Shown here in pieces: positions 34,808 through 43,484 of a stretch of DNA of 49,002 nt (its first letter is position 1; every line of letters begins with the position of its first letter). The DNA lies in NCBI GenBank assembly GCA_030150135.1, contig JASLGO010000007.1, forward strand, positions 1-49,002. Reading direction: 5' to 3'. Origin of the DNA: Aquirhabdus sp. (GTDB taxonomy: Bacteria; Pseudomonadota; Gammaproteobacteria; Pseudomonadales; Moraxellaceae). The notes below the pieces were generated by a model that did no database searches, was not told where the DNA came from, and saw only the letters and a program-made list of their open reading frames with translations. The position numbers were made by a program, and so were the translations under genes.

Positions 34808-36565
34808 GTGACAGTCGATAAAAGTAAAAAAGCGCCAACTTCACGGCAGTCGCGCCAAGTCGCACTGTACGTTGGTCGTGGGCGAATAGCACCCACTCAG
34901 CAAACTTTACTTGAATTGTTCGCCGAAACAATTGAAACAGCACCCTATGAACCCAGTTTAGAATTTGAAGGGGTTACGCTTAATTACCAAGATCTTGAAG
35001 CAAGTGCAAAGACGCTCTCAGCTTGGATGATTAAAACCGCAAATATTAAACCAGGTGACCGCGTCGCAATTTATTTACCTAATAGTATTTCTTATGGTGT
35101 TGCAATTTATGCAGCTTGGCTTGCGCGTGCCATTGTCGTCAATTTAGGTATGTCCGCCCAATTGGATGATGTCTTATTCCAACTTCAAGATTCTGGCGCA
35201 AAACTACTTATCACTGCACCAAGCTTACTGACCAATATACAACCTATGTTGTTACAAACAGGGGTTCGACATATTGTCACAACCCGACGTAATGACTACG
35301 CCAGTTTGCAAGCGGTTTTACAAGGCTGGGTCTCTGCCAAGCGATTGCTAAAATTTATTAAGAAAAAAGAAACCTTACTTATTCATACTCGTTTACGCGA
35401 TATTTTATCTAAACGAAGTCATCAGATTGAATGGCCTGTTGCAGTATCTACAGATACAGCACTCTTGCAATATACCAGCGGAACAACAGGACGTCCCAAA
35501 GGCGTTTTATTGACGCATGCAAGTTTAATCGCGAGTCTATCTCAAGGTCAGCAAGTTCTGGGTAATACGGTCAAGATGGGATGTAAAATTCTTTGTCCTA
35601 TTCCGTTGCAGCATATTATTGGGCTGACAAACTTCTTAATGTGTGTCAGAAAACAAGGGTGTTTAGCCTTAACCAGCATTAATCATCTGCTTGAACATCC
35701 TAATATGATGGAGCAAGAATTTGATGTCATGCTTGGCATTCCATTACTCTATGATCAACTTTTAAAGACATCAAAAGAATTCAAAATATCAACCAGTCTC
35801 AGGCTTTTTCTTTGCGGCGGAAGCCATGTCAGTTTGAATCTTCACAAAGAATGGTATAACCGTACAGGGTATTCCATCATTGAGGGTTATGGGTTAAGTG
35901 AAGCATCTCCTTTAATTTCAGAGACGCCGCCTAATCGTGTCAAACTTGGAACCGCAGGTGTTATTACTCCTGAGACTGAAATTCGAATTGTGTCTAACCA
36001 AGGCGTCGACTTGGGATTTAATCAAGCTGGTGAACTCTGGGTGCGTGGTCCTCAATTGATGCGCGGCTATTGGCAGTTGCCTCAAGCAACCAGTGAAGTG
36101 CTGACTCATGATGGGTGGTTACGTACTGGTGATATTGCATCTTTGGATGAAGATGGCTATTTACGGGTGTTAGAACGTAAAAAAGATGTATTTTGGGTTC
36201 AAAATGAATTGGTTTTTCCTCGTGAAATTGAAAATGCTGCTGCTGAGCATGAAGATGTTCTGGACTGTTTAGCAATTCAGGAAGAGTTTCAGAGTGACGT
36301 TGCTAAGCGTGCTATTAAGCTTTTAGTTGTGGCTAAAGAAGGGCTTACGCCTGAGCGCTTATCAACTTATCTACACAGTCATCTCAAGAGTAATGAGATT
36401 CCAGATAAAATCGAATTTGTAAAAGAAGTTCCTCGTGGCCCAATGGGTAAGGTACTACGCCGTCTGTTTCATGAGCAAAAGGCATCATCTTCTAAGACGG
36501 ATTCCGTTTTGAAAGAGAATCGTGCGCCTAACGATAATTCAAATGATTCGAAACCCACAAAATAG
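34808..36565 (+). CDS. AMP-binding acyl-CoA synthetase (FadD-like)
   Basis: A 585-aa adenylate-forming enzyme, probably activating fatty acids as acyl-CoA. The AMP-binding P-loop is LQYTSGTTGRPKGVLLTHAS near 218-237; other signatures are GYSIIEGYGLSEASPL near 357-372, the GELWVRGPQLMRGYW segment, and DGWLRTGDIASLDEDGYLRVLERKKD near 436-459 with the hinge Asp. The C-terminal catalytic Lys is in PRGPMGKVLRR. The tail is Ser/Asn/Lys-rich. It starts at GTG, ten bases after GAGG. Chain-length preference cannot be read from sequence. Confidence 0.9.
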   Translation: MTVDKSKKAPTSRQSRQVALYVGRGRIAPTQQTLLELFAETIETAPYEPSLEFEGVTLNYQDLEASAKTLSAWMIKTANIKPGDRVAIYLPNSISYGVAIYAAWLARAIVVNLGMSAQLDDVLFQLQDSGAKLLITAPSLLTNIQPMLLQTGVRHIVTTRRNDYASLQAVLQGWVSAKRLLKFIKKKETLLIHTRLRDILSKRSHQIEWPVAVSTDTALLQYTSGTTGRPKGVLLTHASLIASLSQGQQVLGNTVKMGCKILCPIPLQHIIGLTNFLMCVRKQGCLALTSINHLLEHPNMMEQEFDVMLGIPLLYDQLLKTSKEFKISTSLRLFLCGGSHVSLNLHKEWYNRTGYSIIEGYGLSEASPLISETPPNRVKLGTAGVITPETEIRIVSNQGVDLGFNQAGELWVRGPQLMRGYWQLPQATSEVLTHDGWLRTGDIASLDEDGYLRVLERKKDVFWVQNELVFPREIENAAAEHEDVLDCLAIQEEFQSDVAKRAIKLLVVAKEGLTPERLSTYLHSHLKSNEIPDKIEFVKEVPRGPMGKVLRRLFHEQKASSSKTDSVLKENRAPNDNSNDSKPTK

Positions 36566-36676
36566 AACCTGAATGACTCATCGCTATTTCACTGAAATTT
36601 AATTATTTCTTCGAGTAGTTATTTTGTCGGTCTTCAATCAATAAATTGTGATCAAAATGAACATTGAGTTTTGCAC

Positions 36677-38140
36677 ATGAAAAAAGCAATTTTCTGGTTT
36701 AGACGTGATTTACGGCTAGAAGATAATTGTGCTCTTTATCATTGCCTCAATGACAACGATATTGTTATTCCTGTTTTTATTTTTGATAAAAATATCTTAA
36801 ATGAATTACCTAAAAAAGATAAACGTGTCGAATTCATCTGGCACTGTATTCAAAATATCAAAATGCAATTAAATGAGGTTGGATCTGATCTGATTGTTGT
36901 TCATGATCGCCCTTCTAAAGTGATTGAACTCGCTAAAGCACATCAAGTGACGGCAGTCTATTGCAATGAGGACTATGAACCTGATGCCATTAAGCGCGAT
37001 CAATTTGTTCAGCAAGAATTGCAACGCTGTAATATTGAATTTAAATCCTACAAAGACACGGTGATCTTTGCTAAAAGAGAAATTTTGAATCAGCAAGGCG
37101 AGCCTTATCATGTGTTTACGTCTTATAAAAATGCATGGCGAGCAAAACTGCATTCATCCAATTTTCAGCATTATCATTCTGAAGACTTATTAGAGAAATT
37201 AATAAAAACTCCAAAAGTCGAATTAATGAGTCTAGAAAGTTTAGGTTTTGAACTAACAGGTATTGCAGATAAACCAATCGTGGGAGCGAATCATGCTCAC
37301 AAACTATTTGCAGATTTTAAAGCGGATAAAGCACAGCAATATAAAGAAAATCGTGAGTTTCCTGCAATTAGCGGCACATCATTTTTATCAACGCATTTTC
37401 GTTTTGGGACAATTTCGATTCGTAAAGTCGTTCGAGAAATCTTAGAGTTATCGGATGTCTCAATGAGCCGTTTCCGCGAAGGTTGCGATACATGGCTCAA
37501 TGAAATCATTTGGCGCGACTTTTATTTTCAGATTCTATTTAATGATCCACATGTGGTGCACTCATCTTTTAAGCCTCAATATCAGAACTTTCCTTGGTTA
37601 CGTGATGAAGCGTTGTTTAAATCTTGGTGCGAAGGACGGACAGGCTACCCATTGGTCGATGCTGCCATGATCCAACTGAATACGCTCGGTTATATGCACA
37701 ATCGCCTGCGTATGCTTACGGCGTCATTCCTCACCAAAATCATGCTGATCGACTACAAGATGGGCGAGCAGTATTTTGCTGAAAAACTATTAGATTTTGA
37801 TTTGGCCGCAAATAACGGCGGATGGCAATGGTCTGCATCAACAGGCTGTGATGCGCAGCCTTATTTCAGAATCTTTAATCCAATGACTCAAAGTAAGAAG
37901 TTTGATGCGGATGCGGTATTCATAAAAAATTATCTTCCAATCTTTAAGAATGTACCCGCAAAGTTTCTTCATGCACCGTGGGAATATCAAAAAGAACTAC
38001 AAAGTTTAGGCATTATTTTGGGTAAAGACTATCCATTACCGATCGTTGATTACGCAGAAGCGAGAAGGGCAACGCTCGTATGTTTTGATGACTTTCTTAA
38101 GAGTCCATCAAAATCAGAACATGAGCAACATTTAGACTGA
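36677..38140 (+). CDS. phrB: Deoxyribodipyrimidine photolyase PhrB
   Basis: A 487-aa class I CPD photolyase, which repairs UV-induced pyrimidine dimers with blue light. The N-terminal antenna domain starts AIFWFRRDLRLEDN. The FAD domain shows TWLNEIIWRDFYFQIL near 274-289, MHNRLRMLTASFLTK near 343-357, and the signature DFDLAANNGGWQWSASTGCDAQPYFRIFNP split over 374-403. Start at ATG; the upstream TTG adds two residues only. Its last nine bases overlap the converging rluE gene. Cryptochrome is less likely, given the close match to bacterial photolyases. Confidence 0.95.
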   Translation: MKKAIFWFRRDLRLEDNCALYHCLNDNDIVIPVFIFDKNILNELPKKDKRVEFIWHCIQNIKMQLNEVGSDLIVVHDRPSKVIELAKAHQVTAVYCNEDYEPDAIKRDQFVQQELQRCNIEFKSYKDTVIFAKREILNQQGEPYHVFTSYKNAWRAKLHSSNFQHYHSEDLLEKLIKTPKVELMSLESLGFELTGIADKPIVGANHAHKLFADFKADKAQQYKENREFPAISGTSFLSTHFRFGTISIRKVVREILELSDVSMSRFREGCDTWLNEIIWRDFYFQILFNDPHVVHSSFKPQYQNFPWLRDEALFKSWCEGRTGYPLVDAAMIQLNTLGYMHNRLRMLTASFLTKIMLIDYKMGEQYFAEKLLDFDLAANNGGWQWSASTGCDAQPYFRIFNPMTQSKKFDADAVFIKNYLPIFKNVPAKFLHAPWEYQKELQSLGIILGKDYPLPIVDYAEARRATLVCFDDFLKSPSKSEHEQHLD

Positions 38141-38680
38141 AACATAATTAACTTCGCGCCATTCCCCCGATGCGAGATCATCTAACCGATAAGGTCCAAT
38201 TTGAACACGAATAAGCCGCAGCGTCGGATGTCCTACAGCCGCAGTCATTCGCCGAACTTGGCGATTACGACCTTCACAAATCTGTATTTCCAACCAAGAT
38301 GTTGGAATAGCGGCACGATAGCGCACAGGCGGAGTGCGCGCCCAGATTTGAGGCTCTTCTATTAGTTTTACTTTAGCGGGTAAAGTCATGCCGTCATTGA
38401 GCATGACTCCTTTCTTGAGTTGCTCAATTGCAGTTTCGGTTGCTTCACCATCAACCTGAACCCAATAGGTCTTAAATTGTTTTTGCTTGGGTTGAGTCAG
38501 ACGAGCGTTCACGACACCATCATTGGTCAATAATAATAGCCCTTCGGAATCACGATCTAAGCGACCAGCAACGCGCAATGTTGGATCTTTAATAAAATCT
38601 GAGAGCGTTTTTCGATCACCTTCTGCACGAAATTGAGTCAATACATCATAAGGTTTATTAAAAAGTACAATCTTGGGCAT
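38132..38680 (-). CDS. rluE: 23S rRNA pseudouridine synthase RluE
   Basis: A 182-aa RsuA-family pseudouridine synthase. It starts PKIVLFNKPYDVLTQF, has the catalytic GRLDRDSEGLLLLTNDG with Asp42, and ends with EGRNRQVRRMTAAVGHPTLRLIRVQIGPY, all close to E. coli RluE, which modifies U2457 of 23S rRNA. There is no N-terminal S4 domain, which separates it from RsuA and RluB. The ATG at 38680 is chosen; an upstream TTG would add six residues. It converges with phrB and overlaps it by nine bases. Confidence 0.93.
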   Translation of the reverse strand: MPKIVLFNKPYDVLTQFRAEGDRKTLSDFIKDPTLRVAGRLDRDSEGLLLLTNDGVVNARLTQPKQKQFKTYWVQVDGEATETAIEQLKKGVMLNDGMTLPAKVKLIEEPQIWARTPPVRYRAAIPTSWLEIQICEGRNRQVRRMTAAVGHPTLRLIRVQIGPYRLDDLASGEWREVNYVSV

Positions 38681-39070
38681 GTAAATTGGTCTACTCAATA
38701 ATATTGGATTGTATTAACTTTAAAAATGGATGACATATTTGGCTTTAGTTTAGCGTTATTTGCCAATAAATACCTTGAATTGACTCATATTTGATCAATT
38801 ACAAGTGATTATCATCTTCGAAAATATCTCTATTTGTTATCTAAATCACCATTGCCGCGCACATTGTTTAACATAGCGCCATGCTAAAGATTGAATGAAT
38901 TCATAAAAATTTATTCTCTGAATGCAAAAAGTTTATAGATGCCTGAGAGGGCTAAATTGATCCTTTGCATGATAGCTTTTTGTTGTAACTTTTATCATGG
39001 TAATGATCATAAAAACATCTATGTTATTGTTTATCTATGTTTTGTATTTGAAAAAGGGAGCACCTGCATA
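38681..39070 (+). other. Intergenic region upstream of icd
   Basis: This 390-bp AT-rich gap separates rluE from icd and contains their divergent promoters. It holds the TTATCATG-N6-ATCATAA motif at 38992-39012. The reading frame of icd is open upstream for 44 codons, but this stretch looks non-coding: no ribosome site or conserved residues. No RNA gene was recognised. Confidence 0.6.
38992..39012 (+). promoter_or_regulatory. Operator candidate upstream of icd, shared with ndh
   Basis: TTATCATG-GTAATG-ATCATAA, a near-palindrome 58 bp upstream of the icd ATG. It matches the ndh-upstream site at all 15 positions outside the six central bases, in the same orientation relative to the gene. Confidence 0.5.
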
Positions 39071-40327
39071 ATGGGTTATCAAAAGATCGTGGTTCCAACT
39101 GATGGTGACAAAATCACCGTAAACGCTGACCTGTCTTTGAACGTCCCCAATCATCCGATTATCCCTTTCATTGAAGGTGATGGTATCGGTGTAGACATTA
39201 CACCACCTATGATCAAAGTCGTAGATGCTGCGGTTCAAAAAGCCTACAGCGGCAAACGTGCGATCGAGTGGATGGAAGTTTATTGTGGCGAGAAAGCAAA
39301 TAAACTGTACGGCACATATATGCCAGAAGAAACATTTGAAGCCTTACGTGAATTCGTTGTATCGATCAAAGGTCCTTTGACCACACCAGTTGGTGGTGGT
39401 ATTCGTTCATTGAACGTGGCAATGCGCCAAGAACTTGATCTTTATGTCTGCGTCCGTCCAGTACGTTGGTTTGAAGGCGTTCCTAGCCCAGTACAGCATC
39501 CAGAACTGACTGACATGGTGATCTTCCGTGAAAACTCAGAAGATATTTATGCAGGTATCGAGTGGAAAGCAGGTTCACCAGAAGCCATCAAAGTTATCAA
39601 ATTCCTCAAAGAAGAAATGGGCGTCACCAAGATCCGTTTCGATGAAAACTGTGGCATCGGTGTGAAGCCAGTATCCAAAGAAGGTACACAACGTCTGGTT
39701 CGTAAAGCGATTCAATTCGCAATCGACAACGATAAGCCTAGCGTGACTTTGGTTCACAAAGGCAACATCATGAAATTTACCGAAGGTGCGTTTAAAGAGT
39801 GGGGCTATGAGCTCGCTCGTGAGCGCTTTGGCGGCGTAGAAATCGATGGTGGCCCATGGATGAAGATTGTGAATCCAAAAACTGGTAAAGATATCATCAT
39901 TAAAGATGTGATTGCTGATGCGTTTTTGCAACAGATTTTGATGCGTCCAGCAGAATACTCAGTCATCGCAACATTGAACTTGAACGGCGACTATATTTCT
40001 GATGCGTTGGCAGCGGAAGTTGGTGGTATCGGTATCGCACCAGGTGCAAATATTGGTGGCGCGATTGCAATGTACGAAGCAACTCACGGTACCGCACCAA
40101 AGTATGCAGGTCAGGACAAAGTTAACCCAGGTTCAATCATCCTTTCTGCTGAAATGATGCTGCGCGATATGGGTTGGACCGAAGCTGCTGATTTGGTCAT
40201 CAAAGGCATTTCGAATGCGATTGCTGCCAAGACGGTGACTTACGACTTTGAGCGTTTAATGCCTGGTGCAACGTTACTGCGTAGTTCCGAGTTCGGTGAT
40301 GCGATCATCAAGCATATGGAAGATTAA
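39071..40327 (+). CDS. icd: NADP-dependent isocitrate dehydrogenase (dimeric)
   Basis: Icd oxidises isocitrate to 2-oxoglutarate in the TCA cycle. The 418-aa protein matches E. coli Icd throughout: FIEGDGIGVDITPPMIKVVDAA (about 30-50), GGIRSLNVAMRQELDLYVCVRPVRW near 104-128, NSEDIYAGIE, and DAFLQQILMRPAEYSVIATLNLNGDYISDALAAEVGG. The Ser of IRSLNVA, the site phosphorylated by AceK in E. coli, is conserved. The start ATG follows AGGGAG by ten bases. A strong terminator separates it from the converging monomeric enzyme. Confidence 0.97.
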   Translation: MGYQKIVVPTDGDKITVNADLSLNVPNHPIIPFIEGDGIGVDITPPMIKVVDAAVQKAYSGKRAIEWMEVYCGEKANKLYGTYMPEETFEALREFVVSIKGPLTTPVGGGIRSLNVAMRQELDLYVCVRPVRWFEGVPSPVQHPELTDMVIFRENSEDIYAGIEWKAGSPEAIKVIKFLKEEMGVTKIRFDENCGIGVKPVSKEGTQRLVRKAIQFAIDNDKPSVTLVHKGNIMKFTEGAFKEWGYELARERFGGVEIDGGPWMKIVNPKTGKDIIIKDVIADAFLQQILMRPAEYSVIATLNLNGDYISDALAAEVGGIGIAPGANIGGAIAMYEATHGTAPKYAGQDKVNPGSIILSAEMMLRDMGWTEAADLVIKGISNAIAAKTVTYDFERLMPGATLLRSSEFGDAIIKHMED

Positions 40328-40346
40328 TTCTTTCTGTATTAGATGT

Positions 40347-40373
40347 AAAAAACCAGCGTAAGCTGGTTTTTTT
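40347..40373 (+). terminator. Intrinsic terminator of icd
   Basis: AAAAAACCAGC and GCTGGTTTTTT form a perfect 11-bp stem with a GTAA loop and a T-run. The flanking A-run makes it likely to work in both directions. Confidence 0.92.
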
Positions 40374-40474
40374 ATGGATAGCTGCTCGATAAATCAAATC
40401 GATTGAACAGCTGTCAGTTCATGACCTGCGATAAAGTCGAACATCTTTGACTTTGAATCATATCCACTCAGACT

Positions 40475-42712
40475 TCAGGTGAGCATGGATGCAATTGCCG
40501 CATTGAATGTAGCACTTGGGCGCATTACAGCATCCAACATCCCGACATCTGGCAGATAGTAACCACCGATGTCAGAAGGCTTGCCCTGCACAGTATTCAA
40601 CTCACTGATGATCGTCTGCTCATTGGCTGTGAGCATCTCGGCAAGCGGCTTGAACTTAGCAGCAAGTTCAGCATCTTCGCTTTGTTCAGCTAAGGCTTGA
40701 GCCCAATACATCGCTAGATAGAAGTGACTTCCGCGGTTATCGAGCTGGCCAGTTTTAGGTGAAGGACCCTTGTTGTTGTCGAGTAGTTTACCCGTAGCGC
40801 TATCAAGTGCTCGGGCGAGCAATTTGGCCTTCGCGTTATTATTTTTGAGACCGAGTTCTTCTAAGCTCACAGCTAATGCCAGAAATTCACCCAATGAGTC
40901 CCAGCGCAGATGATTCTCTTCCACTAACTGCTGCACGTGTTTGGGTGCCGATCCGCCTGCGCCTGTCTCATACATGCCGCCGCCAGCCATCAATGGTACG
41001 ATAGAGAGCATCTTGGCAGAGGTGCCTAATTCCATAATCGGGAACAGGTCGGTCAAGTAGTCGCGCAGAATGTTGCCAGTGGCACTGATGACATCATGCC
41101 CACGATTCACACGTTCTAACGTGTAGCGCATAGCACGAACTTGACCCATGATGTGGATGTCAAGACCAGTGGTGTTGTGCTCATGCAGGTACATTTTGAC
41201 CTTAGTAATAAGCTGTGCTTCGTGTGGACGATAGGAATCAAGCCAGAACACTACAGGCATGCCTGAGTTGCGTGCGCGCGTTACAGCCAGCTTGACCCAG
41301 TCGCGGATAGCGGCATCCTTGGTCTGGCACATTCGCCAGATGTCACCTTGCTCAACCTCCAGACTCATCAACACCTCGCCAGTGTTCAAGTCAGTGATAT
41401 TAGCCGTGCCATCCTCGGGAATTTCGAAAGTCTTGTCATGCGACCCATATTCCTCAGCTTGCTGTGCCATTAGACCAACGTTAGGCACTGTACCCATGGT
41501 CTTCGGATCGAATGCGCCATGCCACTTACAGAAGTTGATCATCTCTTGATAAATACGGGCGAAAGTCGATTCAGGCATGACTGCCTTTACATCCTTCAAG
41601 CGACCATCAGCACCGTACATTTTGCCACCGTTGCGAATCATTGCTGGCATCGAAGCATCGACAATCACATCATTGGGCGAGTGGAAATTGGTAATGCCCT
41701 TGGCAGAATCGACCATGGCCAGTTTAGGACGATGCTCATGGCAGGCGTGTATATCCTGCATGATCTCTTCCTGTTGACTTCGTGGGAGCGAGGAAATCTT
41801 GTTGTAGAGATCCACCATACCGTTGTTCACGTTCACGCCCAACTCATCGAACAGCTTGCCGTGCTTTTCAAAAGCATCTTTGTAGAAAATCCTCACGCAA
41901 TGTCCAAACACGATTGGGTGTGAGATTTTCATCATGGTGGCCTTGACGTGCAGTGAGAACATCACTCCAGTCTTGTGCGCATCTTCGATTTCCTTTTCAT
42001 AGAAGGCGAGTAGTGCCTTCTTGCTCATAAACATGGAATCGATTACCTCTCGTTCCAGAAGTGAGAGCTTGGGTTTGAGCACAATGTTCTTACCACTTTT
42101 TGTGATCAGTTCCATCTTCACATCGCGTGCGCGATCCAGCGTCATGGATTTTTCGCCGTGGTAGAAGTCACCAGCGTGCATATGTGAGACATGCGAGCGC
42201 GAAGCTTGACTCCATTCGGCCATGCTATGGGGATGCTTGCGCGCATAGTTTTTCACTGCAGCTGGTGCACGGCGATCAGAATTACCCTCACGTAGCACAG
42301 GATTTACCGCACTGCCGATGCACTTGTTGTATCTCGCGCGGATGTCCTTTTCTTCGTCGGTTAGGGGGTTCTCAGGAAAATTGGGAACTTGGTAGCCCTT
42401 GTCCTGTAGCTCCTTGATGGCATCCTTGAGCTGCGATACTGATGCGCTGATATTGGGTAATTTGATGATATTGGCCTCAGGCTTCAGCGTGATCGCACCT
42501 AAAGCGCCAAGTGTGTCGGGCACACGTTGGGCCTCAGTCAGCACCTCTGGGAATTGACTGAGAATGCGTGTAGCCACAGAGATGTCGCTGGTCGCTAATT
42601 CGATGCCTGCCTGCGCTGTAAATGCCTGAACAATAGGTAGGAATGATGCTGTGGCTAAGCGAGGTGCCTCGTCGGTCAATGTGTAGATGATCGTGGGTTT
42701 TCTATTACTCAT
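40475..42712 (-). CDS. Monomeric NADP-isocitrate dehydrogenase (IDH-II)
   Basis: A 745-aa monomeric-type isocitrate dehydrogenase, unrelated in length to Icd but catalysing the same reaction. It begins KPTIIYTLTDEAPRLATASFLPIVQAF and carries LPNISASVSQLKDAIKELQ, EGNSDRRAPAAVKNYARKHPH (about 137-157) and FWLDSYRPHEAQLITKV, all diagnostic. The start is the ATG of MSNRKP; the 32 codons upstream are unconserved. Hand counts over five 60-base lines give about 52% G+C, against about 39% in two lines of icd, suggesting a separate origin or acquisition. In Acinetobacter and Psychrobacter-type bacteria the monomeric form is allosterically controlled or cold-adapted. Confidence 0.95.
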   Translation of the reverse strand: MSNRKPTIIYTLTDEAPRLATASFLPIVQAFTAQAGIELATSDISVATRILSQFPEVLTEAQRVPDTLGALGAITLKPEANIIKLPNISASVSQLKDAIKELQDKGYQVPNFPENPLTDEEKDIRARYNKCIGSAVNPVLREGNSDRRAPAAVKNYARKHPHSMAEWSQASRSHVSHMHAGDFYHGEKSMTLDRARDVKMELITKSGKNIVLKPKLSLLEREVIDSMFMSKKALLAFYEKEIEDAHKTGVMFSLHVKATMMKISHPIVFGHCVRIFYKDAFEKHGKLFDELGVNVNNGMVDLYNKISSLPRSQQEEIMQDIHACHEHRPKLAMVDSAKGITNFHSPNDVIVDASMPAMIRNGGKMYGADGRLKDVKAVMPESTFARIYQEMINFCKWHGAFDPKTMGTVPNVGLMAQQAEEYGSHDKTFEIPEDGTANITDLNTGEVLMSLEVEQGDIWRMCQTKDAAIRDWVKLAVTRARNSGMPVVFWLDSYRPHEAQLITKVKMYLHEHNTTGLDIHIMGQVRAMRYTLERVNRGHDVISATGNILRDYLTDLFPIMELGTSAKMLSIVPLMAGGGMYETGAGGSAPKHVQQLVEENHLRWDSLGEFLALAVSLEELGLKNNNAKAKLLARALDSATGKLLDNNKGPSPKTGQLDNRGSHFYLAMYWAQALAEQSEDAELAAKFKPLAEMLTANEQTIISELNTVQGKPSDIGGYYLPDVGMLDAVMRPSATFNAAIASMLT

Positions 42713-42939
42713 CTCGTCGTCTCGCGGTATTAGAGGGGAACAAAGGCACTTTTTCTGCAAACCAAGCGAAAATTTTCTGAGCTTTTCTACAAGGCTCCAG
42801 TAAGGCACGTCAAGAAAAAAGCCTGTGATAACATTCTGTGTGCTTTTAAATCTACTCGAGAATATAACACCACTTGACCGTACTCTCTACAGCGATCCTG
42901 TTCTATTTGAACGTTTTTTGTTGAATGATTTTTTAAAGG

Positions 42940-43278
42940 TTAAGTTAAGTTTAGAATACTTTGTACAGACTGTTGTAGTAGCTCAATAAGCTCTGGATCC
43001 ATATATCTATAATCATCTGGAATATCGAGCACATAGATCGATTTATTAACGGTCGCCCTTCGAAATTTATTGGTGATTTGTACCTTATGTTTTTCTTCCA
43101 TAACAAAAATAACATGAGCCCATTCAACGTCATTGATAGAAATGGAATGCCTTGCATTTGAGCTTGTGCCTGCGGAACGAACGTTTAATGCTGGATGTTT
43201 ACGCCAAATCTGTTCTGCTGTTGGACTTCGCCATTGATTTTTACTGCAAATGAACAAAACATTCTTTTTATCAAACAA
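42940..43278 (-). CDS. LMW protein-tyrosine phosphatase-like protein
   Basis: A 112-aa cytoplasmic protein of the low-molecular-weight phosphatase fold. It begins NVLFICSKNQWRSPTAEQIW, containing the Cys11-x5-Arg17 loop. The acid segment LDIPDDYRYMDPELIELL (84-101) matches a short subgroup found widely as stand-alone genes, without the second Cys of classical LMW-PTPs. The only plausible start is a TTG directly after an in-frame stop, with no clear ribosome site, so expression may be low. Substrate unknown; activity as phosphatase is inferred from the conserved loop. Confidence 0.8.
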   Translation of the reverse strand: MFDKKNVLFICSKNQWRSPTAEQIWRKHPALNVRSAGTSSNARHSISINDVEWAHVIFVMEEKHKVQITNKFRRATVNKSIYVLDIPDDYRYMDPELIELLQQSVQSILNLT

Positions 43279-43418
43279 TTTTTAAAATTCCACTGTATCG
43301 TATTTTCTATCAAGTATATCTCGCAATGAGTTTACATCTAAATTATTCGCATGTTAAAAATAGCCCACAATATTATCTATCAGGATTTTTTTATCGATTT
43401 ATCAGTAAATTAATGCCA

Positions 43419-43446
43419 TTGATTGGTATTTTTGACCTGATACAAT
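43419..43446 (+). promoter_or_regulatory. Promoter of the large lipoprotein gene
   Basis: TTGATT, a 16-bp spacer and TACAAT form a plausible sigma-70 promoter. It predicts transcription from about 43453, which supports the ATG at 43485 as the start of the lipoprotein rather than starts upstream. Confidence 0.5.
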
Positions 43447-43484
43447 CTGTAATGATGACAACGAAGAATGGAATCAAGAAAAAT

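Noticed and set aside
38939..39070. 44-codon upstream extension of icd
   Set aside because: No ribosome site or family similarity; the ATG at 39071 follows AGGGAG and begins the conserved protein.
41519..41923. 134-aa open frame opposite the monomeric IDH gene
   Set aside because: Lies fully antisense to a gene with clear family identity; its composition reflects the higher G+C of that gene.
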